Assembly: GCA_038380795.1 (NCBI GenBank)
Contig: CM076266.1
Span: 43,980,425 to 44,044,424, forward strand
Length of the DNA stretch: 64,000 bases
Reading direction: 5' to 3'
Source: Pyrocephalus nanus
Lineage: Eukaryota > Chordata > Aves > Passeriformes > Tyrannidae
Below are positions 1 to 13,551 of the stretch, in pieces. A program made the position numbers and the translations under genes. Positions within the stretch are counted from its first letter, which is position 1. Each line of letters opens with the position of its first letter. Below the pieces are notes generated by a model, which was not told where the DNA came from, ran no database searches, and saw only the letters and a program-made list of their open reading frames with translations.

Positions 1-3000
1 TTCAATTTACTCTCCAGAAAAGTAAATACTACAGACTGTTAAGTAAGCAGACTATTAATTGAGAATTACCAGGGGAGAGATTTAAATTCAAAAATATATG
101 TGTACACATACTTGTGTGTTTACGTGTGTGTATCCACCTATATAGACATTCACACATATATACCCACACATACATAACTTGCCCTTTCACACAACAAAAA
201 GAAGGCTGAGACAAAAAGTTTGTGACCAGTCAAAGAGAGTGGTTGGCAAATGAACAAAAGGGATAATGAGGAGCATTCATTTCCACAGTCTCCTGTCCTG
301 CAGGCACCTGTGGAATGCAGAAAATTAATCTAGAGTGTTGTTAAATTCAAAATGAAGACCTAGAGAAAGGGTGGTGGCTAGAGAAAAAGAAATGAGCTGT
401 AGGGAAAAGAAAAAACACAATAAAAACAAAAAACACAGACACTTTGGTCTGAAAAAAGAGTGATAATGAGAAACATTGAGAGTTCAATATCTAAGAAGAG
501 GTAAAAAGTACAACAGGCCTGATATAAAAAAAATACATATAAATACAGTGTAGCTTGAAAGCAAACAGTTATCTTCAAAGGAGAAGGAAAACAATTTTCC
601 AAACACTATTTCCACTGCCAAGATGCTAAGCACCAGTCCAGCGTAGGAAGTACCTCATGGCTTTCAAACAGAGCACATAAACAAAGCACCTCTAGAGTTA
701 AATTGTGGTGAAGAATACAAACCAAAAAGCATAATCCAGTGATGCCCTACGTACAACTGATGAAATAATAGGAATTCTCACTCATTCACACAAAAGAAAA
801 CTCAAATACACCAGGGGACAAAACAGTCAACACAGATTTGGGAATTCAGAGTGGATCTGAACTTTTCAAATGTTCCATGCAAAAGGCAAAATGGCACAAA
901 ACAAAACCTAGCGAAAAGGCAAATCCCAGAAAAGAAACCAGCAGCTCAGCAGTTAAGAAACACTCTCCAGTTTGTGGTAGATAATTTTAAACTCCCAGTC
1001 TGCAGGTCCGGTCTTGACATGCTGGCAGTCCACACTCACACTTTTTGGCTATGGGAAATACACTCTCACTCTTTTCTGACAATTCCAAGCAACATTTTGT
1101 CAGATTTTATCCCTTTCAACAAAATATTTGTATTTGACAGCTTTACATGTGTCAAAAACAACACAACTTTAACTAGAGACTTTCTAATAAGCTATTTCTC
1201 TTATGATGAAGTAACCACTATGACAAAGATGAGGGAGATGTTAAGAAACTCAGCAAACAGCTAATAGTCCAAATTTATTAACTCTAGCTCATTGCACATC
1301 TTTCCTTTGAAAATCTCACCTTTGGGGCATGGTGCTTTTACTTTTCTCTTACCTCCTTACTATTTTTCTCACTTGTCTAGACGGTTTTATGTCTCAAATT
1401 GTTTTAAATTGCCCTTTTCAACTTTCATTCATATTCTCACTTCTCCTTGCCTTCTTTATTCTTCTCACTGTCCTCGCCAATTTTTATTTGCGCATTGCAT
1501 GCTCTTTAGCTGTTTACTGTATTCTCTTCCTTCCCCCAGATCTACATTTCTCTACTATTTACTTCCTTCACTAATTTCAATTTGGAGTGTTGAGATGGGT
1601 CACCTATTCTACATTATCTCTTAAAGAGAAAGATAATTTTTATTGAGGAATAAGTAGGGTTTTATTTCTTATGTTTTTGAGAAAAAAAGCAGATTTATGA
1701 GTAAACAGAAACATAGAATGACATCCAGCTAATGTGCACAGTGAAACTATGTGTTTGATTACAGGGCTAAATATTTGTGTTCTTTCTTGATTCATGTCTC
1801 TCATTAAGTGATTGCCATCTATTTTCTGATTTAAAAAGCGTTAATTTCAGGTGTTATATTTTTAAGGTCTCTCCATAACTAAAAGACATTGAAGACATTT
1901 CACTTACCTTTTGTGGCAATTTTTATTCACCTTTAAATATCAAAGTGGAAAACAAATTAGGTTGTTATAAAATGCAATTCAGAATAATCATGATTTTAAA
2001 ATTTGGACAGCCAAATCTACACTGAAACACCTACTGCCTTGTCTGATGGTGTTTTTAGGTCTTACATGTATAGCTAAAATAGAAGTGCCGAGCACACTGG
2101 ATCTCAAAGATGGGTACAGTCAATATAGGACATATATGCCCCACTGCTGTGGAAATGTGTGCTGCTTGTGCTGGCACTCAATAGAGAAGCACTGAGGGAC
2201 ATCAGTACACAGAAAAAAATCACACCCACTGATCCTACCAATTATTTTAGTTTCCCCATAAAATTGAGATTCCTGTACCACCTCTGTGTAGCAAGGCCTC
2301 TTCACATTTTTCTCATGTTTGAAAATTTCAGCTTGCCTGTTTCCAGAGGCTTGGGCATGAATTGTCTAGTTTGTTCCAGTTTGCTGCCTGACCAAAATGG
2401 AATGGGTAACAACCTTCTGCCATACACTAGGTTAATGGGTTTCTGGCTGGTACTCGCAGTAAGGAACTATGGGTTGAATTGCCAGAAGCTGAGGAATATC
2501 TGGCCATCCATAAAGGTTTCTTCAAAAAGCAAAATGAGACATTTCTTATCCTGGAGACTACATAGAATCTAAAATTACAAAATGACAGTGGGAAAAGATC
2601 AGCTCAGTTACTACTTGTCATCATATAATGTCTGTCTAAAGGCCAGAACAAGATGCATTAGTTTTCTAAATACTTTATATCCCACTGCTCTGCCACAAAT
2701 AAAACTAAGCCCAGCAGATTGCCCTTTTTAATTCTTGGGAGCTCTGCAGTGTCACAAAAATGATGGGCTTTATTATACTACCTATGAATTGCTGCTCTAT
2801 CCTTGCCTCTTGATTTTTGCTTTGGTGTTGAAAGAGACACTATTTCTTACAGTGGAACAAATGTAAACCCCAGAATAAATGCTGCTAAAACAAATACTAA
2901 CAAGTTTTTGATTTCAAGTATATAGTATTCACTATTAAACAACTATCACAGATTAAACACAGTAAGGAAAAGACAGTCACTAGTCATCAACTTTTCTCTG

Positions 3001-4008
3001 AAAAAGCCTTGAGATATTTTTTCAAGGAGATGGTTTGTATTCTTGGCACTACTTGCTGTATAAAGCAGGTCCTTTCTATAAATTTTTGATAGATGCATCC
3101 CTGCTGCTAATTTCTACTGTCTTACCCCCTTTGTTCCTCTTGTATCTTTACTAGCTTACACATAGAAATTTTCATATTGAAGTTTTCTTTTGTTTTGCCT
3201 TCAGATGGGGTAGATTTAGGGCAGAAAGATTTTCAGTGGCTCTATGTCAAAAAGCACAATAAATTATTACAAAGTCTGTAACTTATGTAAAGATTATTCT
3301 TCCACAGAACAAAAGAAATTTGCAGGATAACATTCTAAACCATAGTTTTTAAATGGTGTGTTGAAAAGAATTTTCATCCCTACAAATCAAAGACCCCAGC
3401 TAGCATCTAGAATATCTTTGGTTCAAATGACAACACCAAGAACAATCATTTTATTCAAACAGGCAAAAAGAATTTCCTATATGATGCAGTCCTGACACTT
3501 TAAAACAGGAATATTTCAGAATTCAGACTGTACAATCAACCAGCTTCATTTCTGCCAAGTTTGCTCCAACAGTTTGCTTTGGAATTAATAATTATCTTGC
3601 ACAATACAAGTTTTTCTTTGGGTTGTTGTTAAATTACATGATCTCGTTCTGCAGGAGAAACACAGTATCAGCAAACTTATCCTTTGATTTCTATGATGAC
3701 AGCTTACTAACAATGATGGATTTTTAATGATGTGCCAGCAAGTGTATGGAACTGAATGGCTGTGAGGTAACAAGTGGCAGAAGAAGCTGCTCTGAGTGCT
3801 CCAAATAGAAAAGATACATGATTGTTTCACTTTTGTCACTGACAGCCGATTCTGATGGTGTACATTTTACATGAGAAAATTCTTCCTTTCCCCGCCTAAG
3901 GCCAGAGGATAATTCAGAGCACTGTTTTGTTTATTTTGTATTTGAGTAACATAATTTAAGGAAGCTAGCAGAAACTTCATTTTTTTCCCCTAAATCTATA
4001 GCAATTAA

Positions 4009-4023
4009 CAACAACAACAACAA
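4009..4023. repeat. (AAC)n microsatellite, about five units
   Basis: Short perfect trinucleotide run in AT-rich non-coding DNA, seen directly. Confidence 0.85.
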
Positions 4024-4143
4024 AGTCTAAATTTATAAGGGTTTTTATTATGGATTATGCAGAGAGTAAAACATGGAAACAAGGAAAGAGTGGAAATGAT
4101 TTTTTGTAAACATATGAATGTGTATTTAATGCACTAAAATGCC

Positions 4144-4157
4144 ACAAAGATCTTTGT
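4144..4157. promoter_or_regulatory. 14-bp perfect palindrome with TCF/LEF-like half sites
   Basis: ACAAAGA joined to its exact reverse complement TCTTTGT with no spacer. Each half holds the CAAAG core bound by TCF/LEF factors (known family motif). A forkhead-like TGTTTA overlaps the right edge. Function is inferred from the motif alone; a palindrome of this size can occur by chance in 64 kb. Confidence 0.25.
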
Positions 4158-6693
4158 TTATTATAAATAAAACTGTAGAGTGTTTAGAGACACGTTGCAG
4201 CATCTTTTTATCCTTTAGAGTCAAAAAATACATGACAGATGCAACAAATGCTGGTCAACAATGAAGATTTCCCTCAGCCATGAAAAGCTGCACCAGCTGT
4301 CTCTTTATTCCAATTTTACACGTAGTTTCCATTCTATCCTAGAACTACCAGGCAGCAGTCCAACACATGCCACACCAGAACTTATTTGCCTATCAGCCTA
4401 TGTGGCTCACACCATTTGCACAGAGGAGACAGACACATTTCTCCTCAATATATTGAAAAACAGCTCCGAGGGGCACCATTCCTCGAAAAATAGGAAATAA
4501 CTTTGTCGTGCCCTTAAAAGGCTTCCCCGCACACAGAGAAGTGGAGGAGGTGAAGGGGGTACTGATGTTTGACACTATTCCCTCGGCACTCCCTTATCTG
4601 CCTCTCCTCACTGTCAGCACACCAGCTCTGTAATTTGACCACTGCTTTTCAGGCAAGGTAATACTGAGTAAGAGGGTAGAGGTGACTGTCTCTTTTAGAT
4701 GAGCCCCAGGATTTCTCTATAGCAAGGATGTCAATATAGTTCCAATTAAGAGTTAATTTAGAGCCTTGAAACAAACATATAGGATTCCTATAAAGCATCT
4801 TCTGTACTAATACAATTTACCTTAGCTTAGAAAAGAGAGAAAATGTCTCTGGATGCACTGCAGATGAAAGCCATATTCTCTATTCACTTAAAGGATGTAG
4901 GTGGTACCATTCATATCCTGGTAGTTAAAATGCAATAACTTCAAGCATCTTATATCTAACATGATCTGCCAGTGCATTTTTGAGTAATTTTCCTATGCCT
5001 TTCAGGAACTAATCATTGTGATACAAGAGCTGATCCACAGCACATTGTATGTCTGAAGTTATTGTCTTCTCCTCTGAGTGTGCCACAGCAAGGACGCTGG
5101 AACTTGTTACCATTGTTTGATTATTCCCACAGAAGCCCAGAAGATTTGGTCACATTAGAGCTCTTAAAATGAACGTATCTGAGTGTCTTATACTGCTATA
5201 GAAAACCCTAGCAGAAGTAAATTAGCTCTTGACCTCTTAGGGTGTATGTAATCTCTGCAAAGCTCTGGCCTCCCTCAGGTAGTTCAGCTGTTCTACTGTG
5301 AAGGGGCTTGCTTCTCATGACAGCTGCTAAGCGTTGAATTTAAAGAGTAAATACAGTTTTCAGAGGCTTTAATTAAAAAGATTTCAGAAGTGTGAAGATG
5401 CAATTGAAACCTAACAAGCAAGATTTTAATCTCCTCACCTACAGTAATCACTTCACAGCACGGGTGCTAATGAAGGCAGCAAGGATGGGACATACACTGA
5501 TGAACCAATGCAAACCAAGGGAAGAAAAAGTATTTTCTCTTAAACAAGGATTGCTTAGCGATGACCATGAGAAAGTAACCAAATATTCCTATGTTTATTT
5601 TCATATGCCCCAAAGATGTTTACAGAGTCAATACCCTACTTAACAGCAATCTTGTTAATTTTCCTTGCTGTATTGAGTTTGATTTCAGGTTGTGTTGCTA
5701 CAAAGGGCTTTGCCAAAGAAAAACCCTGAGGCCCCAAGCACACCAGTGGATTTGTGCGAGTGAACAAGTCTCATTAGCAAAAGAAATCGTGTGTCTCTCA
5801 AAGAACTGGATCTTTTCTGTTTAGACTAGCTGGATCCTTATTCAAAATAATATAAATGTTGCAACCTCTAGAATGTGTCTTATCAGTTCATTCCAAGCCA
5901 ATACAGCAAAACTGTCTTAAAATAAAATATATATCCAGAAGCTTTCAGTTTCATCCCGTACCAACAGATTTTCTGCAATGTAACACAGAGAAGGAACTTG
6001 TGAGAAAAAAAAAATGCACACACATATACTAAATATCTTGGCAGGCTATGGCTGTTTTTGAACTTTTGGATTGAAATTCCTCCTCTGTAAGTTCCCAACC
6101 ATTGTCATATCTCCTGAAAAAAAGCAGAAGTTGCTGTTTTCTAACTGAATGGGGCTATGTTTTAGAACATTTCTTCAGAACATCACCTGTTCATCTGCAC
6201 TGAAAAGGCTGAACAACTCTTGAACCAAAAGATATACAGCTCAGAATAGTCCTGGTTTATAGCAAATGCATACGTGCCTCTTATTCTAGACAAGTAGCAG
6301 CCTTGATCAGCATCTGCACTATGAAAAGCAGGGACCACCAATTCATTTTGTTATACTGGAGACCTCAGGAGACAGCACAGAGACAGAAGCAAATATACTC
6401 AAATATAGCACAGCAAAGCACTTGAAAGCCAAGGTATAACTGCTTTTTAAGGCTCTAGGCAGTGCTATTTAAATATTGGATATATGTTAAAAAATATATG
6501 GTATTGTAACAGAAAATCTGAGTATCATCTGTTCACTACTTGCACAGCACAAGTATCTGCTGAAATAAAGTACTCACTAGCATGTCAAAGGCACAGAGAA
6601 AATAATTGTTTTGCTTATTATTTGGGAAAATACATGGAGAAAAATAATTCCAAAAAAAAGAAGCACTTCTAGTTTTAACTATGAGTTCAAATA

Positions 6694-6920
6694 TATCATA
6701 GAAACATCTAATGGTGTGGGTTGGAAGAGACCTTAAAATCATCTAGTTACGACTCCCTTGCCATGGGCAGGGACACCTTCTACTAGACCAGATTGTTCAG
6801 AGTCCCATGCAAACTGTCCTTGAACGCTATCAGGAATGGGACATCCACAATTTCACTGGACACTATATGCAGAGCATTCTCCCTGCATTCCCATCTCCTT
6901 TGAAGAAATTCTTAATAGTA
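6694..6920 (-). mobile_element. Old, 5'-truncated CR1 LINE fragment
   Basis: The left end has TCATAGAA followed by a GGGTTGGAAGAGACCTTAAA-like stretch, the reverse complement of the CR1 3' end. Then come the expected 'CCATGGGCAGGGACACCTTC', the 'AGAGTCCCATGCAAACTGTCCTTGAA'-type block and 'GGAATGGGACATCCACAA', in CR1 order. Later sequence (about 6840-6920) drifts but keeps a 'TTTGAAGAAATTCTTAATA'-like remnant. CR1 is the main LINE of birds and reptiles and copies itself by target-primed reverse transcription; most copies are 5'-truncated like this one. Nothing codes here. Many mismatches suggest an old insertion. Confidence 0.9.
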
Positions 6921-9510
6921 GGTGTCTCTGGTAAACTCTATGGTAAGCAGAGACAAGAGCAAAACCCAGAATGAGAAATAATAAAATTCCAGTCATAAAA
7001 TCTTCATCACTTTTCCTTTATAAGGGAGCAGCTAGTCCTGTGAATTAACACTTCTATTTATAGAGAAGGCCCTTAGTAATCAAACTACTAAACAAATTTA
7101 GCGAGGAAAAAAGTGCCAACAAAACAGCAAAAACAAATAACCAACAAGATCTAATTGTATTTAATTAACTTCCTTGCTGAATATGTTCAGCTCTGCATTT
7201 ATTGATTCATGCATATAACAAGCTAAAGAATCACCATCCATTCCACATATCAAATATAAACCTCTCTCCATGTACTAAGAAAAGATCCATACAAAGACAA
7301 GTAAAAATTTCAGAACCCTCTCTGAAGGGTCATCCAGAGTGTATAGATGTTTTCTTCTTGTTCTGCTTCATGATATATTCTTTAGGAGAAAACTTAAAAA
7401 TAAATTTAATATTTGTTAGAGACATCTGTTTCTTAGTGAAAGTCTTCATCAGTGATGGTAATATTATATGGTTATATAGTCATGGTTATATATTAAATAC
7501 TTAATCATTATTACATATTAAATTTTTAATAGATGGCTGGCAAGTTATGTCAGTACTATTTCATTAGGTAATAGTTTTCAGTAGCATGTTTTATTGCAAG
7601 CAAGTGGGAATTACATTAGTGTTTCATGTGAATCTTTTTTCCTTTCCATTTTTAGCTCTGTGAGTCCTTCTACAGCACCAGATGATGCTAGGCAGAGTAC
7701 TGTAGGCAACCAGCTTGTACCTTTACATCTGTTTTTACTGAGATAATGTTCTCCTAAAGCCAGCTGCTTTGTGCTTCTTTGGATCTTATTTGTAAAGTAA
7801 AACTCAGATGGTAACAAAAAATTCCAGAAGTTTAGTCCACAAAGTTCATTTATCAACATCATTAGCCTGCAATGTAAAGTTAAGCTGATGTAGCATTTTT
7901 GTTGAAATTGCCAAATTCACTCACTGGAACTAGAAGTTTTCTCAGGAGACCAACCTTTCTCAGAAGAAAATATGTTGTTAGCAGTTTTCAGAGAGTCTCT
8001 CTCCCTTAACCTAGTTTTCATGGAGACATTTAAAAGCTGCACATTTTATCCTGGGTGGTGAAACAGGAAAAGTGTACTTTGCAGAATTAGAAATTGCTTT
8101 CTGCCCAACTTCTTTGATGTATTTTGAATAGCAAAAAAAATGAAAATAACCATTATCACACAGATCCATTTTCAACAAGAAGACCGAGTTAAGCAGGAGT
8201 GCAGATATACCGCCATTTATTACTTAAATGAGAAGGGCATTGAATTTTCTTTTGCATTGCAAAACCATGTGATGACTTGGATTTCCTTCTGAGAAAATAA
8301 GCTGCAAGATGTTTTCCAGAAGGACATCCATTATGCTCCATCCTCTGCTAGATGTTCAGCCTAAGAACTGAAAAAAATGAAAACTACCAAAAATGAAACC
8401 ATAAAAAATACACATTGTGTAGATATCAGCTTGTATCAAGTTAACCTCTAACATGAGTATAGACTAGATATAACCTAAATGGTAGGACTCTTCTCCTGAA
8501 AATAGGCTGTAATAGAAAAAACAGCTACTCTAAAGACCCTAAGTTCCTTTAGAAGCATTTCAAACAGGGAATCAACTCTTGGGGACTTAATCTAAAGAAT
8601 GGTGATAACTGGTATCCAAAGTCAAAAATCCCTATATGGTTACGTAGCAGCACTAATAAACTGATAAAATCCTCATGATCTAAGACAGTTTATCTCCTAT
8701 TAAGTTTGAATTCTGAGATGTGATACAGATGCCAAAACCTAGAGAACTACCCCTAAAATTTCTGCTGGGGAACAAACTACCCTCACATATACAGTGCTTT
8801 AAGTTGTTTTTCTGTCTTTATTCAATTAAATCGTAACAAACAGAATTAAGAAAGAACTGCTAGTACAGATAATGTGTTTCTTCTCTACTCTTGACATGTT
8901 ATCCTGATGGAAAAACTCCTACTAGCCTGGGGTGCATCTGTTAATGAAAAACACTGCAGCTGCTCCTTTTTAAAATAGTAGGGTTTTCATATATCTTGTG
9001 ATTCAACAAATAGTATTCTAATTTTACAATTTATTCTAGTCTTGCAATTTTTCACATCCTATCTCTGTCATGTGCATATTTGTGTAGTTTTATAAATATA
9101 TGCATTTACATATATGTTTATTTGAGATAATCTCATCTATCAAAGCTAAAAATCGTTGTATCTTTCAGAAGAGGACAACTTGTTATCAAACCAACAACCC
9201 TTGAGACAGAGCTGACCTGAAAACTTATCACTTCAGGGTATAACATTTGGGCATTAATATAGGCAGAGGGCTTCCAGGCTTAGGACAGTCCATTCCTGTG
9301 CATATCTGGCCATATTAATAGATTTTAAAGCAATAATTTACAGAAGGGTTGAAAACAACAAATTTCAGCAAAACACTGCTCTGGTTCCCACAGGCTGTAA
9401 GAATACACGCAGAAGAATCTCAGTGAACTGAACAGTTGGACTGCACGATGACACTCAGAAAACTCTACAGAACTTGTACAATTACACAAAGATGTATCTT
9501 TTTATAATTA
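6921..9510. other. Non-coding AT-rich DNA, no gene seen
   Basis: No exon, RNA gene or nameable repeat. Very AT-rich patches occur at 7440-7535 and 9085-9125. Positions 7140-7230 hold TTAATTAA- and TTTATTGATT-type homeodomain-like words but nothing decisive. Confidence 0.7.
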
Positions 9511-9683
9511 GAATAAAGACCAGTTTGGGTTGGAAAGGATCTTTAAAGGTCATCTAGTCCTACACTACTACATTGAGCAGGGACACTCTCAGTTAAATCA
9601 GGGTGCTTAGAGTCCCATCCAGCCTGACCTTGAATGTTTCCAGGAATGGGGCATCTACCGTCTCTCTGGGCAATCTGTTCCTG
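9511..9683 (-). mobile_element. Old, 5'-truncated CR1 LINE fragment
   Basis: Begins with a GTTTGGGTTGGAAAGGATCT stretch and continues with AGGTCATCTAGTCC, 'GAGCAGGGACACTC', 'AGAGTCCCATCCAGCCTGAC' and 'AGGAATGGGGCATCTACCG', ending in 'CTGGGCAATCTGTTCCTG'. This is the reverse complement of the CR1 3' untranslated end in standard order. Only about 170 bp remain, with no coding part. The terminal ATTCTATG-type octamer repeat is eroded at the left edge. Confidence 0.9.
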
Positions 9684-12600
9684 TTATATAACTGTATGTA
9701 ACAAAAGTTATATTAAATAGAGTTGACTAAAATACATTCTGAGATTCACAGCCACATTCAGAAAAAAAAGTTGTGTTTTTTGGTTTTGTTTTAAAATTCA
9801 GATCAGAATTTTAAATAAATCCTGTCCTCTTAGACTAAAGAGTTGGTAATCTAAATCTCCCACCTACCCACAGAGCACAAAAAATTATTAATGTACATTT
9901 CCCTCACTACTTTGCCAGCATATTTTCTCCTGAGAAACACTTCTCAGAAATTAAAAGATCTTGTGATCTCCAGGCTGTTCACTTGATATTTCAAAATATA
10001 AAAGCAAATTAAAAATTATAACCAATCACACTTTGTTTTCCTTATTTTACCCTCTCAGTTACACTATGCACCAATGCCCAACTGTTTGGGCACTTACTGA
10101 ATCCCAGAGCCAAAATCAGACAAAGCTGACCTCATACAAATTTTAAGCAGTATTTCCATCTACAGTCCAAGGTATTTGACACCATGTTATGTTGCTGTAA
10201 GGACGTCTGGATATGTAGGATTTGAGGAAGGGCTTGTAAATTCTGTGCTACCTTCTTGGGGAAAATTGTGTAATAAAATCCGCCTCTAAGCTTCCTTTTG
10301 CTTCATCACACATGTTTGGAACTTGGGAATCTGGGGAGACAAAACCATTTGAGGATGAAGTAACATCCCCATGGAAAACTCGTTTTGTTCTAGCACTTTT
10401 TCTACATTTTAGCTGGAACACTGTTTTTAAGAATTCTTCAGATCCTTAAAGGAATACCATACCATACATTCTATTAAATAATTTACTGTCAGTGTAATGT
10501 CTCTGCAGAATACACACACCGGGGGTATGCATAAACTAGTCATGTCTTGCCTCCTGGTCTCTAATGTAAAAAAGGACTGTGGGAGGCAAACCTTGGGACT
10601 AGGTATTTTGCTCAAAATTTTTTTCACATCACCCACATAAACTCTTACTAATTCTAAAGAAATCCAATTTTTTGGGTTAAGTTTCCAGTATTGGTTAGAA
10701 GCAGTTGGAATAAATATGAGACATAGAATTACCATCAGGTGCTGAAGCAATTCAAAGATCCTTTTAAAGGTGTACATACTAAAGGTCTGCGCAGAGGGAG
10801 ATGTTTTGGCCCAGACATTTCACTCCAATTGAAGCTGTACTGTTTCAAGAAGTATTGACAGTAATAGGTTCACATCCTGAAATTGAGGCAGTGCTGGTAC
10901 ATTAGCTACCTCATTATTTTTATAAGGTCAAGTAGCTTCACTAAGTAACCATCAGGTTAAGAAGTGTCTTTCATGATGTACAAAATGAGCTGTTAGGGTT
11001 AATTCCCTACATTGGGCCATAATTTTCTTCATGTCCAACTGAGAAAGGCATCCAAATTTGTTTTAACCTGCCCTTCATCAGCAGTATGACAAAGAATTAC
11101 TTGTTAAAATAACTTTCATATTTCTGTGAAGAATAAAGACTCTTTAAAGATTAGCATAGGAATAATGGCCATGGTGTTCTGTGCTCAAAGGAAAAGCAAT
11201 TTTTCTTAATTAGTTTGATGAGTAATGCTTACATAAATTAATGGTGCCATCTAAAGTTCAGCTCACTCAGTCTGTCCCAATTTGTGTGGCAAATACTTGT
11301 TCTGTGGACAAATAGCACCAGGTCTTGACCTTTATAAATTAAGGCTGTGGTACAATGGTTCTCTAGATTATTGCCTACTGAATGAGGTCTTGGCACAGTA
11401 CACAGGTGCAGGTAATGAAAATGCTCTTAAATACACACAATATCATGAGCACTAAGGAGTAAACAGAAGATGGGCCTGACTCGCTGATGTCTGACATCTT
11501 GTTGTAATGAGAGTAAACAAAGCAGTATTTCAGAAGACCTCTAAGGTGCCTGAAGATCTTGACTGAAATTGGAGCCAGGGAAAGTTGGCACTTCTGGGAG
11601 CGCTTCTAGAACACATCAGGTGCTCTAGATGGGCATCTTCTAGATATAAGCTGTGGTCTTAGAAAAGGAAGTCTCATCTAATGTGATTTTTTACATTACA
11701 TTACATTAGACTTCTTACCACTTTTAGATTTATTTTTAGAAGTAAACTACTTCCCAGAAAGAGAAGGTAAGTGGTAATGTCACAAGATTATTTTTATTTA
11801 ACTTATAAATGGTTCTACTGAACCTCTCTTTCACTGAGAAAAACAGTGCGGTGTAAAAGCCATATTCCACAGCAGGCATATGTATCCTTCTTCACTCAAC
11901 ACTGGGGTTTTGATAGGTCATCACTATTGCAGGATATGCCATGGTCTGAAATAGTTTTCAAGTTATCTTTAGAAAACAGATGTTATTTTATCAGTCCCCT
12001 TGCAATGTCTAACACTTTTGCTGGGGAGCCAACCTATTAAAATCATCATAACTCATAGACCAGCACTGGTCTTGTTTGGCAGAACTATGATTGGCAGAAT
12101 TTTGCATTCAGAACCAAGAATAGTTGGCAAAACTAAACTGAAAATTTTAGGAAGGCAGACATTTTTGGTTAAGCTTTTTCTTTTATTTTCATGTTCCTGC
12201 CAAGACAGAATACCAGACCACAGTGGAAAGGCAGCTCCTGAGAGATTTGCGTTCAGTTTTCTATGCGCAACTTTGGTTAGTTCATCTAAGCTGAAGATTA
12301 GCAAGCCAAACACTTAGTTGCTTAAGTGAACAATTACATATCATATATTTTGAGATTCCCTTCAATCTTTTTTCCCTAACAGAAAGCAGAAAAGGATTAA
12401 GATATTTATTTTCCTCCTGTCAATAGACAGGTTTGTCTATGTGCTTGGCTTTCATCTAAACATAACATCCCAAATTACTTCACGAACAGTAATTAATAAT
12501 TATATGTTTGCTTTGTTTCTACACTGTTTTCATTAAAATTATGAAGTCAAGGGTTAACCAATGTGCATGGATCCTATATTACTGGTGAAACAAATGCAGG

Positions 12601-13519
12601 GAAAAAAATCCATCCTGGTCTGTGAGTAAACAACAATTAAATCGGTTGTTTTGAGCAGAAGTTGAGAAAGATCCACAGGTTCTTTTCTGTAAAGATATTT
12701 TTGAGACATTAATGAAAATATATCTATTAGAGTTATGGCTGATTTCTCAAGAAAGACATTGTGACATATGGGAAAATTCACAGAAAAATTAAACAGTCCC
12801 TTTAATTATTAGATTAAAGGAAGTAAAACATCTCCTTTAACATCAATATGATGTCATTTACGTGCTCTAAAATATTTGTATTTTTGTATTTTCTTTCTTG
12901 TTGGGTTTGTTGGTTTTTCCACTTAAACAAAGGTTCCTGAACATTGTTTTCAGGATGCAGGCAGTCTCCTTACTTTTCCAATCATTAAAGGATACAGACT
13001 TTATATCACCAATCTGTAATTCAGTCATACTATGACTTAAAAACGTCTTATTGTTCTCATTTCTCTCAAAGTTTTTAATATTATCAAAACCCTTCAGCAA
13101 AATTCCAGTTTTGTTATTAACCTCCCCCTCTCTGCTGTTTCATTCAGCCACACATTGTAACAAATGCATTCCTATGAGTTTATCTTACATAAGCAGCTAC
13201 ACACACCACAGGTTTAATAGTCTTTAGATACCACCGAGCAAATGTTGTGTTCATTACAGTCACAAGTCTGGCTGTGGCAACTAGAGAGAGAATTTAATTC
13301 ACTAGTACCAGCATTACACCACAGAGTTTGCTATGGACTGCTTGGATTCACAGCCAGGGTCCTGGTGCTGCTGTATGGCATGTACTGATGCTTTTGCTAT
13401 TGTAAATAAGTCCCTCACATAAAGGAAGTTGAAATGCAGAAGTATGGGGTCACACTGTGCAGTAACAGTTTGGACTACTGAAAGGTACAGTTCCTCCAGC
13501 CTCTTCCCACCTTTCTCTT

Positions 13520-13551
13520 CTCCACTGCTTACTTTCTCCACTGTTTACTTT
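13520..13551. repeat. 16-bp tandem duplication
   Basis: CTCCACTGCTTACTTT is followed at once by the same unit with one C-to-T change. Seen directly; no known role. Confidence 0.85.

Larger units (their letters stand above)
1..6693. other. Non-coding AT-rich DNA, no gene seen
   Basis: No recognisable exon or RNA gene. The longest open frames (851-1264 and 2159-2572, plus strand, 137 codons each) both begin at GTG and match no family I know. About 97-180 is an imperfect TG/CA and TA-rich tract. A short AAC run lies near 4009-4023 and a 14-bp palindrome at 4144-4157 (listed separately). The rest looks unique and carries no repeat I can name. Confidence 0.75.

Noticed and set aside
851..2572. 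Two 137-codon plus-strand frames (851-1264, 2159-2572)
   Set aside because: Both begin at GTG, match no family I know, and lack splice or promoter context. Frames of this size are expected by chance in 64 kb.
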